Shown: one piece after another, positions 1 to 10,300 of the stretch
Position numbering within the stretch: the stretch's first letter is position 1
Layout: the number at the start of each line of letters is the position of its first letter
NCBI GenBank assembly: GCA_028281535.1
Contig: JANQJS010000019.1
Location: 124,001-188,000, forward strand
Length of the DNA: 64,000 bases
From: Sedimentisphaerales bacterium
GTDB taxonomy: Bacteria; Planctomycetota; Phycisphaerae; Sedimentisphaerales; SM23-30
Direction of reading: 5' to 3'
Made by a program: the position numbers and the translations under genes
Notes under the pieces: model-generated
Told to the model about the DNA's origin: nothing
The model's database searches: none
What the model saw: only the letters and a program-made list of their open reading frames with translations

Positions 1-1503
1 CATACACCAGGGCAAGATTTATATTTTGAGAACTTCAATGAACGGGGTTTTGAGCCTGCGCCAGGTGAATATTTAGGTCCAGATGGTTTTACTAAAAATG
101 ATTTTGAAGATCTACATAACTTTTTTGGTAAAATTTCATACGAAAACTTTACCTTAACCGTTTCGCATAAAGAACGTGAAAAAGGAAATCCAACGGCGCC
201 ATTAGGTTTCATTTTCGAAGATTACAGGCACAATAAAATTGAGAATGAATCAAGCTTTATTAGCTTAGCCTACAACGAAAACTTTTCAGAGTCTTTATCC
301 ATGCGAGGTCGTGTTGTCTTTAATCGAGCAGACCGTTTTGTTAATTATTGGATTGCACATGAAGTCGTCGAAATTGATGGACAAGAAAAACTGCAGACGT
401 CACCCCAAAAAGATAACCGACAAGGACATTGGTGGGACGCCGAATGGCAAATTATCTCTCAACCTTTTGATCGTCATAAAATCACCGTTGGGACTGAGGT
501 AAGGATTAATACCAAGCAGAAACAAAAATTATCTCGTAAAGAGGAATTTGCAAATCCTACACTCATCATTCTGGATGACAATCGTCATCAACAGAACTGG
601 GGTGTTTATATTCAGGATGAAATTGAAGTGGCGGACGACACCACTTTTATTGCTGGCCTTCGACATGATCATTATGATAGTTTTGGCAGTACTACAAATC
701 CACGGCTTGCATTGGTTCACAATCACTCACCTCAAACCATGATAAAGTTTATGTATGGTCAAGCATTTCGTGCACCGAGTATCAATGAAATTTATTTTGA
801 TGATCGAACAGCACGGTTTGCCGCTGATAATCTTGGCCCAGAGGAAATTGAAACCTATGAAGCAGACATTACGCATTATTTCAATAAGAATATTAATGCA
901 AATGTAACAGGTTTTTATTATCGCATTGAAGATATTATTAAACAGAACAGTGCTATTGGTGAGATTGATCCTTTAGTTTATGCCAATTCAGGATCTGTTG
1001 AGGCCAGAGGCGTTGAATTGGCAATGAATGGTCAATGGGATAATGGTATAAAATTTCGAACCAGTTATTCCTATGTTGACACTGAAAACGAAGGCAGCGG
1101 CAGTCGGTTGCTCAACTCGCCATTTCATTTAGCAAAATTTAATATTTTGATTCCTGTGGTTAAAGATAAAATTATCATTGGATTCGAAAACATTTATAAT
1201 AGTAAACGAAATACACTTCGAGCTGAAACCGGTACTGTGACAGATGCCGGTGCGGGTGATGATGATGAAGGTGATGATGACGATGAGATTGTCGTTGGAG
1301 AATCTCAAAAACGCTCCGATGATCTGTTTGTCAGTAATTTAACTATTAGCTTTTTGGATGTTCGGCCCGGTATGGATATTGCCGCGGGCATTTTTAACCT
1401 TTTTGATGTCGAACACTCTGTACCTGCTTATGGCGAAAATGAAATCGCCGTGATCCCTCAGGATGGCCCATTCTTCTGGTTTAGATTAACCCAGAAATTC
1501 TGA
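1..1503 (+). CDS. TonB-dependent outer-membrane receptor, C-terminal part (5' end outside window)
   Basis: The frame is open from base 1 to the TGA at 1501-1503, giving about 500 residues with the N-terminus (signal, TonB box, most of the plug) missing. The translation has the alternating aromatic and polar beta-strand pattern of a barrel, the receptor-typical stretches GQAFRAPSINEIYF and NLGPEEIETYEADI, and a final strand ending in FWFRLTQKF, the terminal-Phe signature of outer-membrane barrels. By family such proteins import siderophores, vitamins or glycans using TonB energy; the substrate cannot be read here. One predicted loop carries a strongly acidic Asp/Glu tract (about 1253-1290). 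The family call is firm, the ligand unknown. Confidence 0.88.
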   Translation, partial: HTPGQDLYFENFNERGFEPAPGEYLGPDGFTKNDFEDLHNFFGKISYENFTLTVSHKEREKGNPTAPLGFIFEDYRHNKIENESSFISLAYNENFSESLSMRGRVVFNRADRFVNYWIAHEVVEIDGQEKLQTSPQKDNRQGHWWDAEWQIISQPFDRHKITVGTEVRINTKQKQKLSRKEEFANPTLIILDDNRHQQNWGVYIQDEIEVADDTTFIAGLRHDHYDSFGSTTNPRLALVHNHSPQTMIKFMYGQAFRAPSINEIYFDDRTARFAADNLGPEEIETYEADITHYFNKNINANVTGFYYRIEDIIKQNSAIGEIDPLVYANSGSVEARGVELAMNGQWDNGIKFRTSYSYVDTENEGSGSRLLNSPFHLAKFNILIPVVKDKIIIGFENIYNSKRNTLRAETGTVTDAGAGDDDEGDDDDEIVVGESQKRSDDLFVSNLTISFLDVRPGMDIAAGIFNLFDVEHSVPAYGENEIAVIPQDGPFFWFRLTQKF

Positions 1504-1658
1504 TGGGTACATGTTCTTTATCGAAAGCCTTCCCTCTATTTGATGCTCAAATTCTTCAGAGAATAATTCATGTCTCAAGACATCTTGTTCCGATAACTAA
1601 TTAGTCGAGCCTAGAGATAGTCTAAAACAGATCCGATTGTCAATAAAGGAGTAAGACA

Positions 1659-4600
1659 GTGGTTCAACGTTGGTTTTTCCTCAAACGTCTTTTCTATTAT
1701 CAACTTATAATCCTCAGTTGCTTACTTTTTCCACAAATCTGCATAGCTCAGTTTGGCGGTGGCAGCGGAACTGAGGAAGATCCCTATTTGCTCTATACTC
1801 CCGAGCACCTCCAAGCAATTGGAGAAAACCAACAGGAAAATGCCTTCTTTCATTACAAAATGATGAATGATATCGATCTAAGCGGCTATGATGGCAAAGA
1901 GGGCAGGCCCGAGTTTAATATGATTACTTATTGGGCAGCAAATTCAAATGATGATGGGTTTCGAGGTGTCTTTGATGGTAATGGGTTTCTAATTCACAAT
2001 TTTTCTTATGAATTTGATCAGCCTAATACGAACATATTTAATGGAACATTTGCTCTATTTAAGCGAATCGCAGTAACAGGTGTCGTTAAAAATGTAGGTC
2101 TATCGAATACGACTCTGAACACCATACACTTTGGAAATACAGATGTTTTTATGGGGGCATTATGTGGAGTAAATAAAGGGATCATTGAAAATTGCTATGT
2201 TGTAGATAGCTCCGTAACTAATCATGAAATTAGTCGAAGTGCATTTAATTCCGCACTAGGAGGGCTTGTTAGTTTAAATTATGGCACGATTCATAATAGT
2301 TTTGTCCAGAATACTTTAATAACAAGTGCTGGTGATGGTCACGATGGAAAGGTAGGGGGGGTCGTAGGGGAAAATTTAGGAGACATTAGTAAATCGTTTT
2401 CCCAGACAACGGTAAACGCTAGTCTTGTAGGAGGTTTTGTAGGGAAAAATTCGGGAGGACAGATTGATAATTGTTATACCAGTTCCACCGTGACGACTGA
2501 TATTGTAAATATAAGTAATCAGAAAAATGCTGGTGGGTTAGCAGCGTGGACGTCTGGTAAGATTGTGAATTGTTATTCCACAAGTTCTGTTGCCAGTTCA
2601 ATTAATGTAGGGGGTATGTTTGGAATTAATCATGGTGAAATTTATAATTGTTTTTGGAATACTGATGTGGCCGGGCAAACATCGAGTGACGGCGGAATCG
2701 GTGTCACCACGGCTCAAATGCAATCTGCATCGACATTTACTGACTGGTATTGTGGTTGGAAGATTGATGAAGGTATAGATTACCCGCGGTTGGAATGGGA
2801 AAACTTACCCGGTACCCTCATTTCTCCAAGTTATTCTGGGCAAGGGACCGCCAGCGATCCTATTCAAATTGAATCGATCGATCATTGGTATCAGCTTGGA
2901 CTATGTCCTTGTGATTGGGATTCCCATATAGAATTTACGAATGATTTAGATTTCAATGATTATCCTGGATTTGATCCCAATCGTCATCCGCAACCGATTT
3001 ACTATCAAATCGAAAATTTTGGTGGTACTATAAATGGTAATCATCACGCGATCTCAAATTTCTCGTATCAATCTTCACAAGATAATATTGGGTTGATTGG
3101 TTCAAGTAAAGTTGATTCAGAGATTAAAAATATCAGCATGGTTGACCCGAATGTTATGGGGATCGATAATGAAAATACAGGTGCTTTAATAGGAGAATTA
3201 AAAGGGAGCATTGAGAACTGCCATATTATTGGTGGCTCAGTCGTTGGTAATAAGTATGTTGGTGGATTAGTAGGAGGCAGGCAGGGAAGTAAGATACTAC
3301 ATAGCTCTGCAATATCTTGTGCTGTAAGTGGCATTGAATATGTTGGAGGATTGATAGGTTTTTCGTCATATACTCAATCTTGTCATTCTTCGTGTAATGT
3401 GGATGGTCAAAAAAATATAGGAGGAATTGCGGGGTATTCTCAATTTATTAAAAATTGTTTTAGTGATAGTCGTATACATGGGTCAGATCGATATGTTGGT
3501 GGTATTATTGGTACAGGAAATGCTTTTCAATGTTATTCTTCAGGAGAAATCACTGGGCTATATGAAGTTGGAGGAATTGTTGGATCGCATGCAAATGTTG
3601 TTTCTTGCTATTCAACAGCAGATGTTTCTGGAGAAATTAGCGTTGGAGGTATTGCAGGAAGCAGCGAAACAGGAGCGTTCTATAGTGTTAGATCCTGTTA
3701 TGCGAATGGACTGATTACAGGCGATAGCCATGTAGGTGGATTAGTTGGAGCTAATGGAAATATCATCAATAGTTATTTTTACGGCCAATTGTTTGGTAGT
3801 ACGAATGTAGGTGGATTAGTAGGGAGTAATTCTGATCCTGGTAAGGTTCAAAATAGTTTTTGGGACACAGATGTTAGTGGTGTATTGGTTAGTGCTGGCG
3901 GTACAGGTAAAACCACTATTGAAATGTTAGATCCTAATTTATATCTAAATGCTGGTTGGGATGTGGTTGGATATGAAGATCAACTTCCTAGTGATGATTG
4001 GGTGTTACAATCAGGTAATTACCCTCAGGTTTGGTGGCAAGCGGATCCCAACCATCTTGCTGAATTACCAGTATTTTCTGGAGGAATAGGGGGACTAGAA
4101 GATCCATTTTTGATTTCAACATATCAACAATGGAATCAAATTGGTGACAATCCTCGTTTAATGGATAAACATTTTTCTTTAATTAATGATATTGATGTTA
4201 ATTATCAGGAATTAATTTCCGTTGGTTCTGAAGAAAATCCATTTATAGGAGTATTCGATGGTAATGGGTTTGTGTTATCTAATATCACTCGAGATCAAGT
4301 TTTATTTCCGAAGATTGGTATACAATGTTCACCGGGTGGTATACTCAAGAACTTAAAGATTAAAAACATTCAGATGGGTGATGATGATCTTGATGTTGTT
4401 TCTTTGGTTGAAAATTCTTATGGAATGATAAAAAATGTTTCAATGAAAAATGTTCAATTGCAGGGCCAAGCCGTGTCTGGGTTTGTTAAAAATAATTATG
4501 GCTATATTTCCAATTGTAGTATTCGAGGTTTATTTTCAAGAGCTTTTTATAGGCAGCATGGATTAGTCGAATACAATTCAGGAAAAATTTTGGATTGTTA

Positions 4601-5267
4601 TGTAGTAGACGCTGATTTTGAATTATTTATATTTCATACAACAGATATTGGTGGCTTAGTTGGGACTAATGAGGGCGAAATTAAAGGGTGCTATACAGAT
4701 ATTGATTTTGTTGGCAATAGTAATTCACCAAAGGATCATGCTTGTCTTGTTCTTTTTCAAAATGGCTTTCTTTCAGAATCCTATTTTGACCGCGAAGACA
4801 CAAATCCATATCTTGGTTCTAGAGGTTGCGATACTTCCTGGTTAATGGGTTGTAAGGATCGTGATCGATTAACGTCTGAAATGCAAACACAAAGTACTTT
4901 TGAAAATTGGGATTTTGATAATGTCTGGAAAATTTGTGAGGGGTTAAATTTTCCCATTTTGCAATGGGAATCGCTGCCTGGGGATATCGATTGTTCACTT
5001 TCTATCGGTACGCCTGATTTAACGGTTCTTGCAGATGTTTGGTTATCAAACGTTTTGCATCATGATCAACAGCAAGATGGTTTTATCGACATGAAAGATT
5101 GGGCTCTTTATGTTGCCAATCCATCGCAGCAAAATCTATCCGCTTCATTTGTCCAAGAGTGGCTTACTCCAGGTGTGAGTCTAAAAGATTGTGCACCCAA
5201 TGGAGGCGATAATATCTTTAACATGATTGATTTTTCTTTGCTATCATCCAACTGGCTGGAAGAGTAA
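1659..5267 (+). CDS. Very large secreted GLUG-repeat protein with dockerin-like C-terminus
   Basis: GTG start with the SD AAAGGAG a few bases upstream. Residues 1-31 form a signal peptide ending near CIAQ. The body is three modules, starting near residues 33, 390 and 804. Each opens with a G-T/S-x-x-DP-x-x-I block, a W/L-Q-x-IG motif and NDID/NDLD, followed by many GLUG repeats of the type VGGLVG...I.NCY/SFS. Each closes with an S-F-W/Y-F-D/N-T-D-like segment and a tryptophan-rich end (modules 1 and 3 share LEWENLPG/LQWESLPG). The last ~85 residues contain dockerin-like Asp-rich helices, including a final segment ending SLLSSNWLEE. Beta-solenoid GLUG proteins are usually surface or adhesive; that role is inferred. 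It is tail-to-tail with the next gene, 9 bases apart. Confidence 0.85.
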   Translation: MVQRWFFLKRLFYYQLIILSCLLFPQICIAQFGGGSGTEEDPYLLYTPEHLQAIGENQQENAFFHYKMMNDIDLSGYDGKEGRPEFNMITYWAANSNDDGFRGVFDGNGFLIHNFSYEFDQPNTNIFNGTFALFKRIAVTGVVKNVGLSNTTLNTIHFGNTDVFMGALCGVNKGIIENCYVVDSSVTNHEISRSAFNSALGGLVSLNYGTIHNSFVQNTLITSAGDGHDGKVGGVVGENLGDISKSFSQTTVNASLVGGFVGKNSGGQIDNCYTSSTVTTDIVNISNQKNAGGLAAWTSGKIVNCYSTSSVASSINVGGMFGINHGEIYNCFWNTDVAGQTSSDGGIGVTTAQMQSASTFTDWYCGWKIDEGIDYPRLEWENLPGTLISPSYSGQGTASDPIQIESIDHWYQLGLCPCDWDSHIEFTNDLDFNDYPGFDPNRHPQPIYYQIENFGGTINGNHHAISNFSYQSSQDNIGLIGSSKVDSEIKNISMVDPNVMGIDNENTGALIGELKGSIENCHIIGGSVVGNKYVGGLVGGRQGSKILHSSAISCAVSGIEYVGGLIGFSSYTQSCHSSCNVDGQKNIGGIAGYSQFIKNCFSDSRIHGSDRYVGGIIGTGNAFQCYSSGEITGLYEVGGIVGSHANVVSCYSTADVSGEISVGGIAGSSETGAFYSVRSCYANGLITGDSHVGGLVGANGNIINSYFYGQLFGSTNVGGLVGSNSDPGKVQNSFWDTDVSGVLVSAGGTGKTTIEMLDPNLYLNAGWDVVGYEDQLPSDDWVLQSGNYPQVWWQADPNHLAELPVFSGGIGGLEDPFLISTYQQWNQIGDNPRLMDKHFSLINDIDVNYQELISVGSEENPFIGVFDGNGFVLSNITRDQVLFPKIGIQCSPGGILKNLKIKNIQMGDDDLDVVSLVENSYGMIKNVSMKNVQLQGQAVSGFVKNNYGYISNCSIRGLFSRAFYRQHGLVEYNSGKILDCYVVDADFELFIFHTTDIGGLVGTNEGEIKGCYTDIDFVGNSNSPKDHACLVLFQNGFLSESYFDREDTNPYLGSRGCDTSWLMGCKDRDRLTSEMQTQSTFENWDFDNVWKICEGLNFPILQWESLPGDIDCSLSIGTPDLTVLADVWLSNVLHHDQQQDGFIDMKDWALYVANPSQQNLSASFVQEWLTPGVSLKDCAPNGGDNIFNMIDFSLLSSNWLEE

Positions 5268-5276
5268 TTTGATAAA

Positions 5277-6440
5277 TTAATAACTCCCAGGTTTGCCTCG
5301 AGTGGCGGCGGTTAAGCTACGCATTTCATCAATCGTGGTAGGAAGTTCATCAGGTGCAGAGGGCTTAGGAGCTTTTCGCTCGGGTTCTTTGTGATTGGTC
5401 GCTTGGCGATATTTCGCAATTGCCTCCAAAATCTTATCAGGTAAAATATCTTGGATTCCTTGATTGTTTTCTGAACTCACCATGGCTACTCCTTTCGTTG
5501 TGTCCAAATCTGGCTGGCGCTGCCGGCCATCATGTAACAAAACCAGGTTGCAATGCAAGGCTAAGGCGATCTCGCTGATCAAGCCGTCGCTGCTAATCAC
5601 GGTGTCGCATTGATGGATTAGTTTTATGGTATCTTCCAGGGTCATCCGGCCTGGATAAATGGCTCGACTTTTTTCGGCTATTTGCAAATTAAGTTGTTCA
5701 CTCATCTGGTCGCCCAGTAGAATGGGCATCCAACCTTGATTGGATAATGAATTCATCAGGTGAATCCAGCGAGCGGTTTCCCAATAGCTTACGCTACCTT
5801 CTTTTGGCAAAGTATAGATGCCTACTAATTGCCCTTCATAGTCGGGCCAGGGTTGGGTTGTTTTGGGAGGTGTTAAGTAGGGACGCTGTTGATGATAGGT
5901 CATGCCGCAAATATGAAAAAGATTCTGAACATAATGGATCGTTTTGTGAGGATCTTCCAGGTTCGGTTCTAGAATTTCCTGATAGACTTTTTCTGCGTCT
6001 TCATCCAGAGGTCTGCAAAAACCATCTCGCAAATAAAATCCTTTTTTCAAATCAGCTTGCAATACATTCGTGATACTGCAAGCCCGCTTATCCATATCCA
6101 GGTTATATAGTTCGTTGATTTGATCCAATTGCAATCGCATGATCGCCCCAATGTCATTCGGTAGGACCTCATCCACAAAACCATTTACCAGCGGAGCAAA
6201 AGGGGTCAGGTAAATAATATAAGATTGGGGATCTTGTTGTTTGATTTGCTCAACGATCGGTAGGCTGCGAATGACCTCAGCCCCAGACGATAGCTGGATA
6301 AACAAGTATTTTTTACTACGAGGGCTGTAGCCATCACATCGACAGGTCGCTGTCTGCAACTGGTGTGGCTGACAGGGTTTGTCACCTTTGAAGTAAATAC
6401 AATCCCAGGCAAATTCATTTGTTTTTCCTGCCGGTATCAT
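5277..6440 (-). CDS. Glycosyltransferase family 9-like (heptosyltransferase-type) protein with N-terminal cysteine cluster
   Basis: 387 residues, apparently cytoplasmic. After residue 45 the fold features of GT9 appear: an opening strand and helix with IRSLPIVEQIKQ, a hinge near WMPILLGD, and a nucleotide-sugar-site-like stretch (ISSDGLISEIALALHCNLVLLHDG) corresponding to the usual SxDSGxxH/AxALG region. The motif is degenerate, so the donor is unclear. Residues 14-35 hold four cysteines spaced C-x8-C-x9-C-x-C, which classical heptosyltransferases lack and which could bind a metal or Fe-S cluster (inference). A 13-base palindrome sits immediately upstream of the ATG. The C-terminal 40 residues are Pro/Lys-rich and probably disordered. 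Confidence 0.62.
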   Translation of the reverse strand: MIPAGKTNEFAWDCIYFKGDKPCQPHQLQTATCRCDGYSPRSKKYLFIQLSSGAEVIRSLPIVEQIKQQDPQSYIIYLTPFAPLVNGFVDEVLPNDIGAIMRLQLDQINELYNLDMDKRACSITNVLQADLKKGFYLRDGFCRPLDEDAEKVYQEILEPNLEDPHKTIHYVQNLFHICGMTYHQQRPYLTPPKTTQPWPDYEGQLVGIYTLPKEGSVSYWETARWIHLMNSLSNQGWMPILLGDQMSEQLNLQIAEKSRAIYPGRMTLEDTIKLIHQCDTVISSDGLISEIALALHCNLVLLHDGRQRQPDLDTTKGVAMVSSENNQGIQDILPDKILEAIAKYRQATNHKEPERKAPKPSAPDELPTTIDEMRSLTAATRGKPGSY

Positions 6441-6453
6441 GGTATACTATACC
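6441..6453. promoter_or_regulatory. Perfect 13-base palindrome abutting a start codon
   Basis: GGTATA-C-TATACC (6+1+6) lies directly against the ATG of the minus-strand GT9-like gene. It could be an operator, or an RNA hairpin masking the start region; an SD-like GAAAGG lies just outside it. No second copy was noticed in the window. Confidence 0.4.
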
Positions 6454-6610
6454 TTTCAAGGGTAGATTCGTGTGGCATCTTGATCGCTATCGGATCGATG
6501 ATGGCAGTGGCTTGATTTTCAGACACTGTCCTTAGTTATCACACTAACTCGCAAATTTCGGACTGCCCAAAGTAATGTGACGAAATAAAAAATTCTCGAA
6601 AGGAACCCAG

Positions 6611-7198
6611 ATGCGTTTTCTAATCATGGCATTGGTTATAGGAAGTACAACTCTCTTTCTCTCTTGCACTAAATCAGAAAAGCCTGCAGTGCAACAACAA
6701 GCTGCTGCCAACCCAGAACAAATCTATAATTTCCAAATGGATAATATTGATGGTCAGCCAATCAAGCTCGATAAATACAAAGGCAAAGTTTTACTCGTTG
6801 TCAATGTAGCTAGTGAGTGTGGTTATACCTATCAATACAAAGCCATGCAAAACCTTTACGAAATCTATAAAGATCGTGGCCTGGAAATTCTGGCGTTTCC
6901 TGCCAATGACTTCGGCGAGCAGGAACCAGGCAGCGATCAAGAAATCAAAGAATTTACCCAGGGGAGATTCGGCGTTACCTTTCCGATGTTTTCTAAAATT
7001 TCCGTCAATGGCGAAACTATCCATCCGCTCTTCGATTACCTCACTGATTCCATGCTGCATGGCAATCATGGCGGAAAACTCACCTGGAATTTCAATAAGA
7101 TCCTCCTCGACCGCGAAGGCAGCGTCATTCGCCGTTTTACCTCCGAAGTCGATCCTGATAGCGACGAAATGAAAGCTGCCATAGAAAGTGTTTTATAG
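6611..7198 (+). CDS. Glutathione peroxidase-family lipoprotein
   Basis: 195 residues with SD AAAGGA upstream. A lipoprotein signal ends at LFLSC, placing the lipidated Cys at residue 19. The rest is a complete thioredoxin-fold GPx: NVASECGYT gives the peroxidatic Cys70, and GVTFPMFSKI and LTWNFNKIL (Trp and Asn of the catalytic tetrad) are present. Two usual residues differ: the tetrad Gln of FPCNQFG is Asp100 (FPANDFG), and the resolving Cys position reads EFTQ with Thr116, so it is a one-Cys form. It probably reduces peroxides at the membrane using an unidentified reductant. It stands alone, with no obvious operon partner. Confidence 0.88.
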   Translation: MRFLIMALVIGSTTLFLSCTKSEKPAVQQQAAANPEQIYNFQMDNIDGQPIKLDKYKGKVLLVVNVASECGYTYQYKAMQNLYEIYKDRGLEILAFPANDFGEQEPGSDQEIKEFTQGRFGVTFPMFSKISVNGETIHPLFDYLTDSMLHGNHGGKLTWNFNKILLDREGSVIRRFTSEVDPDSDEMKAAIESVL

Positions 7199-7244
7199 CA
7201 AGAACTTAGCGTCTTGTTTTTCTTTCAATGTATTGAATAAGTCA

Positions 7245-7272
7245 TTGAATTTTTTCCCCTTTCTGATACAAT
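7245..7272 (+). promoter_or_regulatory. Candidate sigma70-type promoter for the 7356 gene
   Basis: TTGAAT (4/6) and TACAAT (5/6) are separated by 16 bases. The predicted 5' UTR is about 75 bases. Found by eye only. Confidence 0.42.
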
Positions 7273-7355
7273 AGTTCACGTAGAGAGCTGGTCGTTAGTC
7301 GAGATCAGCCAGGAACTTATTTCTCATTTAAATGATAAAGGTTAGGGGAAAATAG

Positions 7356-10300
7356 ATGCTCCCTCTGTTTCGCAAGTTAACAGTGATTCTCTTTCTAGCA
7401 ATTGGCACCTCCTTGTCGCAAGCGGCGATCCACTACGTAGATGATGATGCTCCAACTGGACAAAATGGCTCAAGCTGGCAGCTCGCGCATAAGTATTTGC
7501 AAGATGCCTTAGCTGCCGTCCAGCCTGGCGATCAAATCTGGGTTGCCGAAGGGACCTACAAACCTGACCAGGGTGCCAGTGCAACACCGTTCGATCGTAA
7601 CAGTACGTTTCTTTTAGTCGATACTGTTCATATGTATGGCAGTTTCGCCGGCAGCGAATCTGATCCCAACGAACGCGACATCGAAAACCACCCAACCATC
7701 CTTACGGGTGATCTCGTCGGTGATGATGACAACGATCCAAACCACTTCTCAAACAACAGCGATAATGCCTACCACGTTGTTACTATCCAAGATCCTAACA
7801 TCATCCTCGACGGATTCACCATCACCCGCGGTCACGCCGATGGCTCAAGTGGCGCAGGGATATTTTCTAATGTTACAGCTTCGGTAAATGAGATCGTACC
7901 TGAAATTCAAAATTGTACCTTTATAGAGAATTTAGCTACAGGTAAGGGAGGAGGGATGTATGTTGAGCAAGATTCTTGGGCACCAGTTATTCGCTCTTGT
8001 GTTTTTAGAAATAATCAAAGTGGGAGAGGCGGGGCAGTGGGATTATTGGGTAATTATAATGATATAGAGATTCTTAATTGTGATTTTTTTCAGAATACTA
8101 GTTATAAAAATATTGGAGGAGGAGGAGGAGGGATTTTTTCATACCAAAGCGATTTTTATAAATCTAAATTAATAGTTTCAAGTTGTCGTTTTCGTGAGAA
8201 TTTAGCTCAGGATTTTAATGCCCCTATTACTGGAGGTGGGGCAATCCTTTCTCATGGATCGAATGATATTTTTAGCTCAGAGTTTGTAGCCAATAATTCT
8301 ACCACTCAACATGGTGCTATATATACAAGTGGTTATAAAACATTGATAGATAATTGTATTTTTAGTTCTAATTACGCGCAATATTATTATGGTGTTGGGC
8401 GGTTTAGTTCAGATGTTTTGGTAATTAAGAATTCTACATTTACTGGTAATCATGCTTATGAAATTGGGGGTTTTCGAATAAATGGTAATGCAGAAATAAA
8501 AAATTCAATTTTTTGGAATAATACGAGTACTCCAGAATTTATATCAGTGAATTTTGGGCAACAAATTGTAAACTCTGGCAGTTTTACTTTATTTAATAAT
8601 AACTGTATAATTCGCAAATACCCTGATGAGGGAGGGGTTTTAGATGAGGATTTTGTAGCAGATGGCAATATTGAAATTGATCCATTATTTGTACGTGATC
8701 CGAATCATGGTGGTGATGGTTGGGGAGTGGGCTTAGATGATTATGGCGATGTACGTTTAAGGTCAGATTCGCCTTGTATTGATGCGGGTAGTTTGATCTA
8801 TAACCCAATGACGCCTAATGCTGGTGGTGTGGATTTGGATGGCAAATCACGTATTGCTGGAATTCGCAGTGATATGGGCGCCTATGAATATACGCCGACG
8901 CTTGTTGAATTGATTCCTGACGGCAGTGAAGTTTGGTCCAGTGGTAGTGTAAGAGAAATTACCTGGCGAAGTTCTGGTGTCGATGGGCCCGTCGATTTAT
9001 TCTTTAGTAGCGATGGGGGCAACGTTTGGCAATACATCGATTTTAATGTTCCCAATACCGGAAGCTATCTTTGGACATTGCCGTTTGTTGTTTTTTCTGA
9101 TCAGTGTTTAGTATCTGTAACGGCCTCTTCATTAGATCCATCTATTATATATTTTGAGCAAACCGAACCCTTTACGATGTTATTCAGTTTACCTGGCTCA
9201 GCGGTAGCATCTGATTGGCCTAACTTGCATGGGCCAGATCAACGTATCGGTGCCAGTGATTTTTCCGGTCCCGATTACGCTTGTATCAAATGGGAATTTC
9301 AGGCCGGTGATGATATTATCAATAGTGTCACGCTTGGTGAGAATGGTCAGGTATTTATTGGCAGTAGCGATGGAAAACTCTATTCACTCGATCCAAATGG
9401 GAACGAGCTTTGGCAATATGATGCCGGCTCGCCATTAACAACTGAAGCGGCCCTCTCAACAGATGGTTCATTAGTGATTGGAAGTGAAAATGGTAACGTT
9501 TACGTGGTCGATAAAAATGGCAATATTCGTTGGACGCATAAATCGAGCAATATGCCTTTGTTTGCTTCTCCTGTCATTGATGATGCTGACCGCATTTTCC
9601 TGGCGGATTTCGATGGTAAATTTTCGGCTTTGGATATTCAGGGCAATCTTCTCTGGGAATATGTCACGCCAGGTTTTGGCAAAATCTCTAATAGCTTTGT
9701 TGCTTCTCCTTCAATAGGTTTAGATGGTTCTGTCTTGGCAATTACATCGCATCCTGCGGTACTTTATAGTTTTCAGCCAGATACGGGAGCAGTAAATTGG
9801 ACACGCGAATTTTATGATATCAACGATCCAAATGAACCTGATCCTGATCCTTCAAAATGTTCTGTCAGCCCAGTCGTTGGCGGCGATGGCACGATCTATA
9901 TTTCTTTGGCCAGCGATCCACACCTGCATGCGATTGATCCGGCAACGGGTTTGGATATCTGGGCCAGCAATATGAAAGACAATTCAGGTCAGTGGTTTCC
10001 GCAAAGTTATCATGATGATTATCCAAACTCTGGCGGTTGGTCAGAAGTTGCGTTAGCTGATGATGGCACAATTTATGTTAGCTTCGATGATCCTTATTTA
10101 CGCAGCGTTGATCCAAACGGAAACATTAATTGGGTTGAACGAATCGGACAAGTCGGTGGTTTCACAATGACAATCGGTCAGGATGATATGATTTATGCCG
10201 CGAGCGATGATCATTCATTGTATATGATAGATTCTCAAGGTGTTCAGGTTTCTGTGCTAGATCGATTTGGACAAGATGACTATCTTGAAGGTCCAATTCA

